64,000 bases of DNA from Austropuccinia psidii (lineage: Eukaryota > Basidiomycota > Pucciniomycetes > Pucciniales > Sphaerophragmiaceae), in assembly GCA_023105745.1 (NCBI GenBank), contig JALGQZ010000011.1:48882698-48946697 (forward strand), written 5' to 3'. Below, in pieces: positions 11,829 to 21,991 of this stretch. The notes under the pieces are model-generated. The model had not been told where the DNA came from. It was given only the letters and a program-made list of their open reading frames with translations, and ran no database searches. How positions within the stretch are numbered: the stretch's first letter is position 1; the number at the start of each line of letters is the position of its first letter. The position numbers and the translations under genes were made by a program.

Positions 11829-12109
11829 TGTAAGTTGTCTTCCATTAAACAAAATATCATATTTTGAAGTAGATTTATTTTTATTTATTTTTTATCCAAA
11901 TAATAGTTACCTGATTATATAGAATACAAGAGTAATGATATTAACTCTTTATATATATATAATTCCATAATTTCATTTTGTATTTTAAAAACAAACCCCC
12001 ATCTTAAAAACCCCTAATACTTACAATGACAGCACATCAATCCTGTAGTTTTTTCTGATATATTTCTTTCTGACTTGAAAATTTAATATCTCTGTACTCA
12101 TATTTCTAT

Positions 12110-13300
12110 TGATATGTATTACTTTTTTTTTGATTATCCGCATCATCCAGTGCAATATGGTCCCATTCGTCTTTTAATTGAGAAAGGATGTTGTCTATTA
12201 TACAACATTTTTCAATCCAAAGTACTATATCCTTCATATGATCCTTCTTATACAAGATTAGTAGAAATTCCTCTAATTATAACCATCTCCCTTTGATAAT
12301 TTCAATGGAATGCTGATTGAAAATTCTAGATATAGCTAAGCAATAGATAAACTACCCATTAGGAGGCAAATTTGTGCCTGGAATCTTGAAGGCTGATATA
12401 AAGTGATTGTTGGGGCTATAGCCTAAATCAGTCGATAAATTTTGAGCTAGGTATCTATTAAAACCATGAAAATCATTCCAAATAAATTTAAAGCAATAAT
12501 TAGCATAACCTTATTGAAAAAACTTTTCTATACTTAAATATCATCCTTTACTTGTAGAATTTGGGATCCCCACAGGAGCTTGGCAATCATGTCATAAATA
12601 AAATTATTTTATTATCACAAGAAAAGAAAATCTTTGAATAAAGTTGGTACCATTTCTTTCCTGTCAAAAATTTTCTGTCCATCAATTCCTGGTTTTTGAT
12701 ACATGGTAATGGTAGTACCATAATTGAACCAAATTCAGCCATCAAATCACTCTTGATTCATTAATTGTGAGAATTGTTGTCTTCTTTATAAATTTGGTAG
12801 TATTAAGAGTTCTTTTTTCCAGTGAATTAATTACATAAATCACCTTTATTAATATTATTATAACTGAACCTCTGTCAATCTTTAGGTTTCTTGCTATTCT
12901 TCCAACAGAAGTTCCATTTACATTGGAACCCATTATCTCAAGAAAAATTCCCAATTGTTGTGAAATTGTAAATTTATTTTTTAATCTTTTGTTATTGAAT
13001 ATCAAAGTTTCTTTCACTTTCAAACGTAAATTAATAAATTAATTTTTGATGGCTGTAACAGGCTGTTTGAAATGTCTCTCATTAAAAGTGAAAGCTTAAT
13101 TTCATAAGGCTCATTGTTTTCATTAATGTGTTTCTTTCTAAGTATCTTGATTGAATAAGTTTTTCTAATGAACATCTGAGAGCCTTTATTTTATTTTTCA
13201 TCAAATCCCGCATGATTTGTTCTGTTATTTTATATGGTGAGGTAAGGCTCCAATAGTTGGTATGACCAGAAAGCCTAAGATTTTGTATATTCAATTTTTT
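12110..13300 (-). pseudogene. PIF/Harbinger-type DDE transposase, decayed
   Basis: Minus-strand traces in the order of the DDE_Tnp_4 nuclease family. The N-terminal helical region is at 13082-13294. At 12742-13023 is the helix-turn-helix-like block with GTSVGRIARNLKIDRGSV and VINSLEKRTL. Near 12640-12700 is PLPCIKNQELMDRKFLTGKK, the expected segment after the first catalytic Asp. Near 12550-12600 is LPSSCGDPKFYK (family: PGSCHDSR). Near 12360-12420 is LGYSPNNHFISAFK (family: GDxGY...VPAFK). Near 12300-12350 is NQHSIEIIKGRW (family: NEHAIGxLKGRW, with the expected catalytic Glu replaced by Gln). Near 12130-12220 is CCIIDNILSQLKDEW. Several stops and frameshifts make it inactive. Element ends and the 3-bp target duplication were not located. 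Confidence 0.75.
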
Positions 13301-14640
13301 TTCTATTCCCCTTCTGAGTCCTATTTCTCAACAAGATGGTTAACTTTTCCTTTCTTAGTAATTTTAGGAATTATTTTATTATCAGAAAACTTTTTTTGAT
13401 AATTATAAATCCACAAAATTTCAACAAAACCTATAAATTTATATTAAAAGATTGAATAAAATAAAATTTAATATGATTTGATATAGAAAACATTGAAATA
13501 CAAGCAAAACCAGAATCCAGAGCAGGTTTTTTATTTGAGCTCTATGGGAGAATGATTTGAAGGTGGCTCTTAATGTGAGGATTTTCTTCAATCTTTGTAA
13601 ACAATTATTCATTTGTGATATAGTGAATCCAATGAGGTCATAGGTGATTCTGTTTGATCACATTTTAACTTAAATTTAACTTAAAGTTAGTTTTTTCAAT
13701 TTTCAAATTAAAAAACTTGAAGTTAAAAATTCATTCAATAAATCATCTAGTTAGGTATTAAATTAATTGTATTTGACTCCCACAATTACAGATATATACA
13801 CAAAATAATATATCAATATTCTTCCCCATTGCACCATGGAGCTGAATGATAAATCATTGCACCTGCTTCTTTCCTGAATGATTCCACATTCATATTTGTA
13901 AAAGGTTTCTAATGAATCAATACACAGAAAATATTCAAAAGAAATTAATTAAAAACTCTTTTAATCCTTCCAAGAAAGACATGAATATCTACTTATCTCA
14001 GTCATTATGATCATAACAAAAGGAACTTTTCCATATTAAAAAGTCAATAGCTCCAGAATTTGAAATTTTCCCACCCTTAATTTTTATATTTTATCAACAT
14101 AAACACATTGTTCATTTAACCTGTTTTATCTTAACTCTTCAATATGTTTCATACTTCTTGATATCTTATTATTCAGAAGCCAACCTGAATCAAAAGAATT
14201 TTCCTTCTCTTAATTTGAGCTTTCTATTCCAAAAACACAAAATTATTATAATTTAAGTTTTCAATTGAAGAAAGTTCTCCTTAAATAATATCATTAAAGA
14301 TAAAATAGAGATTGTTAGAGAATTTCACCGTTTAAATGGTGCTTTTCCTTTCTACGTATCTGTACTTTTGTTTTTGCTAAGTCCCTTTTTTATAGAATAA
14401 AAGAGTTTTTCTTTTTTTGTTAGCTTATTATATTTTTCTTCTGTACTTGTAATGTACTCTTTAGTACGTAAAGAGGAATTAGCTTGTTTAATTATTAAGT
14501 ATGAAATTAATTGAAAAAAAATTAATATCATCGTCGCCGTCGTCGTCTCATTATCGTATACTAAACAGAGAAAATAAAAGTAATAATTAAAAGAGATCAG
14601 GAGGAATTCCAACCAGAGATTCTCATTACAAATACTCTAT
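13301..14640. other. AT-rich stretch without recognisable genes
   Basis: No supported coding region. A minus-strand ORF at 14352-14612 is a hydrophobic AT-driven frame. It runs through a small GTC/CGT trinucleotide tract at 14531-14549, which encodes its run of Thr codons. Confidence 0.5.
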
Positions 14641-14849
14641 CAATGCATATTTATATTAATACCTCGCTACATAGAGCTAAAGAAAAAACAGAAATACACA
14701 ACTTAGTTCATGTTGATTCTAACATGGGTCATCTCAAAATATTGAATATATAAGAGATAATCATAGAAAGATTTAATTTGTTTCTGAAATTTGCATTGAA
14801 CGTACCATGATTATGTTGTTTGGTGGCCATAGTTGATTAAAACCTAATT

Positions 14850-16650
14850 TTAAAATACTGTTTTTCTACAAATGATGTTAGTGGTATCACTTTGAGATGA
14901 TGGTCCCACCCCACCAATAAATATGCCAGACACATTTCTACTTGGTGAAAGAGCTATAAAGAGCTTTCCATGACAAAAGACACTCTTTTCTAAATGAAAA
15001 CCCAGAGTATCAAAGGACTGGCCTTTGGAATTGTTTATAGTTATTGCAAATGCCAAAGTAATTGGAGACTGGTACCTGGCAAAAGTGATCCCCAAGTTTT
15101 TATAATCTTTGTATGTCAGTTTTATCTTGGAATTTCAACTTCTTGCCCTATTTTTTCTTCTGTAATTCCTTTCAATCTTAAATAATGTTTACTGATCTTA
15201 CAAACAAAAATACTGGCTCCATTAACCAATCCCTTGGCAGTGTTCAGATTCTGTAAGAGAACTACAGGTTTGTGGTGGAAGTCCAGGTGGATAGATTCCA
15301 TTCAGATCTTCTTCTCATGCAGATTGAGGCCTTTCTTCCATTTGATCAATATATTTTGATTTTTATCTTATACCATGGATTATATGCAGTAATGTTGCAT
15401 TTATTGTCTGGAAAAAAAATCTCTCCCCCTTCAAAATAACTGCATAGTTTCCCAACACTGTTGAGATTTATTTTTTGTTGTAAATATTTGTGGAAAAATT
15501 CATTACGTCCTTTACAACATAGTCTTTGGATGGGTTGAAATAATGTTTCATAACATCCAGGTCAGTCTGACCTACATCACGTTTCTGATGTGTGCCATTT
15601 TCAACATGAAAAATTTTTTCCATCAGAGCCATCTGTATTCAGCTAGTTCTTTTCTAAGAATTTCTATATGAATGTTTTTTTAATTCTGAGACTTTCCTGA
15701 TCATAAATAGATACAACTTTGAACATTGTGAAGATATGACAAAGGTCACCAGCAAAAATCTTAGAAATGCCTCCAAATGGCCTTTCCACCGCTTTTAAAT
15801 CAAATGTGACTTTTTTTTGCCTGTACATTAAGCCACACCATTCAGATATTTAAGTGATCGATTTTTATTATTAGCGCAATCACCGGCCTCACTGTCCCAA
15901 TCCATATGTTGGACAGTGCAGGAAAGAGTTGTATCGCTATTTCCGCTTGTACTAGCGGGCATTTCAGGTCGCTTAAGAAGAAGCCTAAAGCTGCAGCAGT
16001 GCAGTCAAATTTTCCATACAACTGACCTGGGGAAAGATAAGGAGGTGACTGATTAATGTGGAAAAATTAGCTAGAAATTTTACACAACAGAAATGTAAGT
16101 TCCCACCTCTTCTTAAGCTTCTGAAATTTCAGTAATTTCAAACGGATGGCTCAGTTTTTTTATGGATGAAATTTCTACTACTGAAAACATTTGTTGATTA
16201 AACTTGGTCAGTATGCCAAAGATGTTCTGGTTGGCAATTGAACTTTTTTTCTTTTTATGTTGATTCAAATGTGGGGGAATGGAGGTGATTTATTGATGTT
16301 TTTTAGGATTCTCATTGATTTACCTCCTTACTTTTAGAGATTTTGAAAATCTAGTTTCCTATTTACCTGCGCGTTTTAGGTATTGCATTTACTTTTACAT
16401 TCAGTATATAGAATAATTTCAACTGTGAAAATAGGCGATCAAAAGTCCACACTATTAAAGAAATAGCTGTCAAAAAAAATCCAATTTTCGAGCATTAGAC
16501 AAATGATAAGCTCAACCCTCAATATGAAGGACGCAGCAATGGCTATCAATTCAAATTCTCAATTGATTTCTGATCGTGAAAGACATAAATAGTTTTCCAA
16601 ACTGACTATAGAGCCTCAGAATATGCAAATTTGGCCCTTTCCTGCAAGTG
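14850..16650 (-). pseudogene. Helitron-type PIF1-like helicase remnant
   Basis: The C-terminal helicase half of a Helitron replicase. Motifs on the minus strand, in order: RPFGGISKIFAGDL near 15740-15790 (family motif III, PFGG..xxGGDFRQ); FNPSKDYVVKDVMNF near 15490-15540; LNTAKGLVNGASIFV near 15205-15250 (family: LNxxxGLxNGTRL); and FAITINNSKGQSFDTLG at about 14985-15040 (family motif VI, AMTINKSQGQT), followed by VFCHGKLFIALSPSRNV and TTNIICRK. Frameshifts and stops separate these motifs. The N-terminal half is expected upstream, and a possible piece lies at 21606-21860 beyond copia element F. If that is correct, F is inserted inside the Helitron. The 3' CTRR/hairpin end was not located. 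Confidence 0.7.
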
Positions 16651-16653
16651 AAT

Positions 16654-17094
16654 TAACAGAAAGGAAGGGAAGCTTTAGGAGACAGGACTTTATTAGTCTT
16701 GGTCACCAAATGGGAACAGGAGAGACAGCAGCAAACCTTTAGGAGACAGGACTTTATTAGTCTTGGTAACCGAATGGGAACAGGATAGACAGCAGCAAAC
16801 CTGGAAGAATAAGCAATAGAAGTAACAAAAAGGGATGATTTCTAGGACAACTTGGTAAGTAGTGAGGTTTAAATAGACACGGAACATTGTCATCCTTGTA
16901 GGGACTTCTACAGCTAATATCATATAACAAAGTAGTATCAGACGGAAAGAGGAAATAATCTTAGATGGAAGTAGAATAGAATCTGAAAGTAGTAGACTAT
17001 ATTATAAGAGTAAATGATGGAATCTATTCTTAGAGTAAAGTATAGATATGTTTTTTTGTAGATAGACAGATTTACTTGCATAATTAATCTAATA
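16654..17094 (-). repeat. 3' LTR of element F (441 bp)
   Basis: On the plus strand it begins TAACAGAAAGGAAGGG and ends CTAATA. The ends are therefore not the usual TG..CA: on the minus strand the LTR starts TATTAG and ends CTGTTA. It contains a 64-bp tandem duplication (16673-16736 and 16737-16800) beginning CTTTAGGAGACAGGACTTTA. Confidence 0.85.
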
Positions 17095-18531
17095 CTCCCC
17101 CATACTTGTCAATTCGGGATTGGATAGGATTATTTTGAGGTGAGGTAGGTTTTTAGTAAGCAGGTCAGCAAGAATGTCAGCAGTAGGTAAGTACTATAGT
17201 CTAAGTAATTTGTTTTGGAGGTGATTTCTAATGAAGTGAAGGTGAATTTCAATGTGTCAAGTGCCATGGTGATAGATAGGGTTGGATGCAATGGAAATAG
17301 CACTTTGGTTGTCAGAATGGAGTGTGCAGGTGCATGTAATCCTTATGGCCTCTTGAACAATTTGTTTCATCCAAGCCAGGTCTTGAGTAGACTCAGTCAT
17401 AGAATTTTATTCTGCTTCAGCAGAAGACAAGGCAACTACTTTCTGCTTGTGGGCTCTCCATCCGAGAGCACCATGGAAATAGATTAATCATCCTGAGAAT
17501 GACTTCTTTTCAGTTCCTCCTCCCCAGTCTGAGTCAGTAAATCCTACAATTTCGGATTTCAGATGATTGAGGTGATTTTGACCGAGCTTGAGGGAGAAAT
17601 ATTTTGTTCCAGAAACATATTTGAGGGTGTGGATAAGTGCTTGATAATGAGGCTCACAGGGTGATTCTAGAAATTGAGAAAGAAAGGATGTAGCAAAAGA
17701 CAAGTCAGGTCTAGTGCGTTGGACAAGGTATTGAAGAAGGCCCACTGCATGTCGGAAGTTAAAAGGAGGTTGTTTTGGAGGTTCAAGTGTAAGGGTTTTC
17801 AGTTCTTTGTAATTTCTTGGAAGAGGAGACAGTGGAGCTTTTGCTTTTTCTATTCTGAATTCAACTACAATTTGTTTAATAAACTTGTCTTGAATGAGGC
17901 ATATTGATTCTTTGGATTGAGTAATTCTAATACCTAGTGCATATTTAATTGCTCTGAGGTCTTCCATTTCAAAGAATGACTTAATTTTCTCTTTGAAGAC
18001 GGAATTCCAAGTACCTCCAAAAATAAGATCGTCAACATGTACAAACAGCCATAATGGTTGGTTTCTGTTTTGAGAGTAGTACAAACAGGGGTCAGTGTAG
18101 CATGGAGAGAGACCAATTGTAGTAAGGGTCCTTTTTAAAGCTTTGTGCCAACAATGAGGACTTTGTTTAAGGCCATAAAGTGATTTATTTAGAACAAACA
18201 CATTGGCTTCAGGGTATTCTGTGTATCCAGAGGGTCAGAGAATTCGTAATACTTCTTCAGGCATTCCGTTCAGAAAAGCACAGCGGACGTCCATTTGTTC
18301 AATGGGGAAGCAATTAATACGACAGAGAGTGAGTAAAAGACGGAGGGAGGATAGTCAACCAGTCGGAGAGAAAACTTCATTATAGTCAACTCCTTCTTTT
18401 TGATGAAAACCCCTTACACATAATCTAGCCTTGAATTTTGAGAGATTTCCGTTTTCATCAGTTTTTCTTTTGAAAACCCAAGTGGTTCTTAAAGGTTTGA
18501 TATGGTTCATTTCTTTTGTGGGAGGCCAGAA
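17089..18531 (-). pseudogene. pol: copia pol of F: reverse transcriptase and RNase H
   Basis: Copies element RNA into DNA. In one minus-strand phase: TTWVFKRKTDENGNL near 18430-18490; VDYNEVFSPTG near 18370; MDVRCAFLNGMPEEVL near 18250-18300; NKSLYGLKQSPHCW at about 18160-18195; and the catalytic box FVHVDDLIFGG near 18010-18045 (YVDD type, tyrosine replaced). LQYLVQRTRPDLSFA follows near 17720. RNase H follows: ALSSAEAE near 17420, LHSDNQSAIS near 17320, HIEIHLHFIRNHL near 17230 and ADILADLLTKNL near 17160. The frame runs to TAG at 17089-17091, which lies inside the 3' LTR. Internal stops include those near 18530, 18360, 18230, 17488 and 17411, so this copy cannot make full-length pol. Confidence 0.85.
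17095..17102 (-). promoter_or_regulatory. polypurine tract of element F
   Basis: The minus strand reads ATGGGGGAG directly before the LTR start TATTAG. This is the usual site of plus-strand priming, and here it also encodes the last residues of pol (MGE). Confidence 0.7.
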
Positions 18532-19850
18532 TTAATTTTTAGCCATATTTTTTAATTCCACATTAATGGCTTTTATCCATTCTTCCCCATCCGGGCTTTT
18601 TAGGGCTTGAATGTAAGTTTTTGGGTCAAGTGAGAGATGATCGGCTAAGTTTGCATGGTGCTTGGGTCGTCTAGGGTAAGTTAAGATATTCTTTGGATCT
18701 CCAACATTTCCAACTATTTCCTTAGAAGTATCAACCTCATGTTCAGGAATCCATGAGTAACCTTTGAGCATAGGGACATCACGGTTTACTATTGGTGGGT
18801 TTAGGTTTAATGGAGATAAGGGGGGTAGATCAACAGGTTCTTCAGCTGTTATTTCAGGAGTGTTGGGAAGTGGCATATCATTGCTGTAAGCTGGGATAGG
18901 CTCGCTAGGTATAGTATCTGTTTCATTTATGACTAAAGTAAACATGTCTTCATCAGCTTTATTATTATTGTCCATTTTTGCAGGAAATGAATCAGGTAAA
19001 AATTTAACATGGTGTGTAATTTTCAAATTCCCTGTCCCCATGTCCATTATCCTGTAAGTTCGATGTGTCTCTCCATATCCCAGAAAAATACCTTCACCAC
19101 CAGTTTCACTAAATTTTCCAGTATTATTTGGTATTAAGAAAACAGCTGAACAGCCAAATGGTCTAAGGTGTTTGAGCGAAGCAATCCTATTGTACCATCT
19201 TTTAAAAGGGGTGTCATAGTTGATGCTTTTTGAAGGTGTAAGATTTTCAAGATGGATCACAGTGTTTGTTGCTTTGGCCCAATAGGTGGGGTTCAAACCT
19301 GAGTCTTTAAGAAGACACCTAGCTTTATTTACAGTATTAAGATTTCCTTGTTCAGAGAAGGGATTTTGTTCAGGTGTGTATGGAGCAGTGGTAAGGTGAA
19401 ATATTCCTTTTTCTTCAGAAAAACTTTTCAATTTGCTGTTTACAAATTCTGTGCCATTGTCTGAAATGATATTGGTAGCTTTGGCATTTGATTGTTGTTA
19501 AATTTTAATAATATGCTTTTTATAATGGTTTTGACCTCTGATTGGTGAGAAAAAAGACCCATGCAAAATGAGAAAATCCATTGAGTATCTTCAGGAAGTA
19601 TTTTGCTCCAGATACAGACAAGGAAGAGATAGGTCCACATGAATCCATGTGGAGGTATTGGAGTTTGCAAGTAGCTGCTGGAAACGTGCCTTTGAATGGT
19701 GTTTTAGTCATCTTGCAGGTGGTACATGTAATGCAGTCAAAAGAAGGGATCTGTTTAGTAGGGTACATTTTTTTGAAATATTCTAAGGAAGGATGACCAG
19801 AGGCTTTATGAAGCATAATTAAATTCTTTGAATTTTCAGTCGTTAAAAAA
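18532..19850 (-). pseudogene. copia integrase of F
   Basis: Inserts element DNA into the genome. The zinc-binding HHCC region is at about 19690-19816 (MLHKASGHPSLEYF...CITCTTCKM). The catalytic core has MDSCGPISSLSVSGAKYF near 19610-19660, IISDNGTEFVN near 19450-19480 and a third acidic position in TPEQNPFSEQGN near 19360-19385 (family PQQNG.AERGN, so several family residues are changed). The C-terminal part has LRPFGCSAVFLIP near 19140-19180 and the acidic linker to RT near 18800-18980. Two or more small indels between 19440 and 19850 shift the frame; the rest is a continuous 299-codon ORF. Confidence 0.85.
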
Positions 19851-19968
19851 CCTTTTGGTGATATTTATAGAGAATGAGGTTACCAGAGGAATAGGATCTG
19901 CTGACAACTTGATTTCCTTCTATGTTGATAACTTCAAATTCTTCATTATTGGAGGATCAAATGATATT

Positions 19969-21009
19969 TCATGTTTTTAAGAGGGTAGCAATACTAATTA
20001 GGTTAGTGGCAAGATTTGGGATATAAAGGGTGTTGGATAACCGGAGATTGATGTTTTTGAATTTGAGGCGGATTGCTCCAGTCCCTAGTGCTTCTATGGT
20101 GGATCCGTCTGCTAATTCAATTTCTTGCTTTCTCATCTCAATATCTTCAAAGTATTCAAGATGGTTGACCATGTTGGTGGTAGCTCCAGAATCTATGACG
20201 AAGTTTGATTTGCTGGAGGTGTCATTTTCAGCTAGGAGCGCTTTTACTGGTTTGTTGTTTTTTGGTCTTTTTTCAGGGTGAAGCTTCCAGCAATTTTCTC
20301 CAGAATGATTGGCTAGTGGTTTGTGGTATTTGTTGCTACATCTGGTGTTTGGAAGTGAGTTGAGATTTTCTCTTTGTTGAGTGGCTAGTGCTTTAGCATT
20401 TTCAACATTTTCTTCATTTCTTTGAATATAGGATTGTATTTCTTCTATAGTGTCTTTGAGCAAAGGTGTAGTTTCACTAATTTGACATTTTTTTAACCAG
20501 AGCTCGCCTGTAGTTTTGTAATCAGTTTGTAGATTAATAATAGTCCACATGGCTACAACAGAGTCAAGCAGACTTGATGGAGTGACATTGTTATTGTTGA
20601 TTACACTGCATAGAGTTAGGGTGTTTTCTAGCAGTTTGTTGAGGGCTTCTTCCAATTTTGCTTTAGGTAAGAAAGTGGAATAAATTCTACTTAGGTATGT
20701 AGTCTGATTTTGCACAGTTTTTGGTTGATAGAATTTGTCAATGCCTTTCCAAAGAAGCATTTGATTGTTGTTTTCTTCTGCTGAGAATTGAGCAGCAATT
20801 TTGACATTGCAGTTTAAGCAGATAATTTCAAATGCTAGTTCTTTTCAGTCTGGATCAATTTTTTTTCTTTTGGCTGCAATCTCTGCATCTTCAGTGCCCA
20901 TCACCAGGGAGTAGAGTTTTTTCATACAAAGAATTGAATTCATCCTGACTCTCCAATCTAGGAAGTTGGAGCCTGATTTTTCAGTTAATTCAAGACTGAA
21001 GTCGCCCAT
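19969..21009 (-). pseudogene. gag: copia gag and protease of F
   Basis: Starts at ATG 21009-21007 (MGDFSLELTEKSGSNFLDWR, the usual copia gag opening). It is open to 19969 in one phase except for a TGA near 20847. A nucleocapsid-like segment with NKYHKPLANHSGENCWKLHP lies near 20280-20330 and resembles the CCHC knuckle, although the first Cys is not clear. The aspartic protease motif NFVIDSGATTNMVNHLEYF is at about 20155-20215 and keeps the catalytic DSGA. LYIPNLATNLISIATLLK ends the protease near 19975-20030. With only one nonsense codon here, F is among the better preserved copia copies in the window. Confidence 0.85.
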
Positions 21010-21061
21010 GATATTCTTTAAGTAGTTTGGAGATGCTAGTCTGCATTAGTAGGAAACCTCC

Positions 21062-21073
21062 GGTCTCATAATC
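21062..21073 (-). promoter_or_regulatory. primer binding site of element F, half-tRNA type
   Basis: Directly inside the 5' LTR the minus strand reads GATTATGAGACC. Its complement, GGTCTCATAATC, contains the CTCATAA anticodon-loop sequence of methionine tRNA flanked as in elongator tRNA-Met. There is no TGG for 3'-CCA pairing. Priming by a tRNA fragment cut in the anticodon loop is known for Drosophila copia and yeast Ty5. The tRNA identity here is recalled, not searched. Confidence 0.6.
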
Positions 21074-21605
21074 TAACAGAAAGGAAGGGAAGCTTTAGGA
21101 GAAAGGACTTTATTAGTCTTGTTCACTAAATGGGAACAGGAGAGAGAGCAGCAAACCTGGAAGAATAAGCGATAGAAGTAACAAAATGGGATGATTAAAT
21201 TTCAAGTAAGAAAGAAAAATAGATGAATTAACAAGTAGGAAACAGCCTTTAGGAGACAGGACTTTATTAGTATTGGTCACCAAATGGGAACAGGAGAGAC
21301 AGCAGCGAACCTGGAAGAATAAGCAATAGAAGTAACAAAACGGGATGATTTCTAGGACAACTTGGTAAGTAGTGGGGTTTAAATAGACATGAAAAATTGT
21401 CATCCTTGCAGGGACTTCTACAGCTAATATCATATAACAAAGGAGTATCAGACGGAAAGACAAAATAATCTTAGATGGAAGTAGAATAGAATCTGAAAGT
21501 AGTAGACTATATTATAAGAGTAAATGATGGAATCTATTCTTAGAGTAAAGTATAGATACGTTTTTTTTGTAGATAGACAGATGTACTCGCATAATAATTC
21601 TAATA
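21074..21605 (-). repeat. 5' LTR of element F (532 bp)
   Basis: Same ends as the 3' LTR (TAACAG...CTAATA on the plus strand). It is 91 bp longer because a unit of about 154 bp carrying the CTTTAGGAGA... segment is repeated (21093 and 21247). Elsewhere the two LTRs are very similar. Confidence 0.85.
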
Positions 21606-21991
21606 TAAATTTTCTCCTTCAGAATTGTGTGTGAAAATTTAAATGCCCCAAATGCATTATCCGACCTTTTGTATTTGTCATTGTCAATGCTTAGTTGATT
21701 ATCCACTAAAAAGGAAATATGCTCATATAAGGATCATGTTGAAAGTTGAAGAGAATCATCTTGGCTACATATGATCTGCTCATTAATCCATGAAGATCAC
21801 TCTCTGAGAGATGTTTTTAGATTGAGAATTAGCGAATCAATCTTAGACTTAATCTTATATTCAATGGGGTATTTATGAAAAACGAATAATCATTGGGTTT
21901 TTAAATGATATAGATAGAGTCCATTCATGAACTTCAAAACTAGGAAGGGAAATTAATTTATTTTATATCTTATAGTTCATTTAATTATTAT
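21606..21991 (-). other. flank between elements F and E, possible Helitron N-terminal remnant
   Basis: A minus-strand frame at about 21600-21706 contains YKRSDNAFGAFKFSHTILK, which loosely resembles the zinc-finger/N-terminal block preceding Helitron replicase. Its position upstream of the helicase remnant (14850-16650), once F is removed, fits. The similarity is weak and the rest of the stretch has no clear coding signal. Confidence 0.3.

Larger units (their letters stand above)
16654..21605 (-). mobile_element. Ty1/copia LTR retrotransposon 'F', full length, slightly decayed
   Basis: Complete architecture on the minus strand: 5' LTR 21074-21605, primer site 21062-21073, gag-pol 21009-17089, polypurine tract 17095-17102, 3' LTR 16654-17094. 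The flanks TGAAT (16649-16653) and TAAAT (21606-21610) differ at one base and are a plausible target-site duplication. Gene order is gag, protease, integrase, RT, RNase H, as in Ty1/copia. The coding frame returns to the same phase outside a damaged stretch at about 19440-19970. Confidence 0.9.

Noticed and set aside
14531..14549. CGTCGCCGTCGTCGTC tract as part of a coding region
   Set aside because: A short trinucleotide repeat; the surrounding ORF has no protein-like features.
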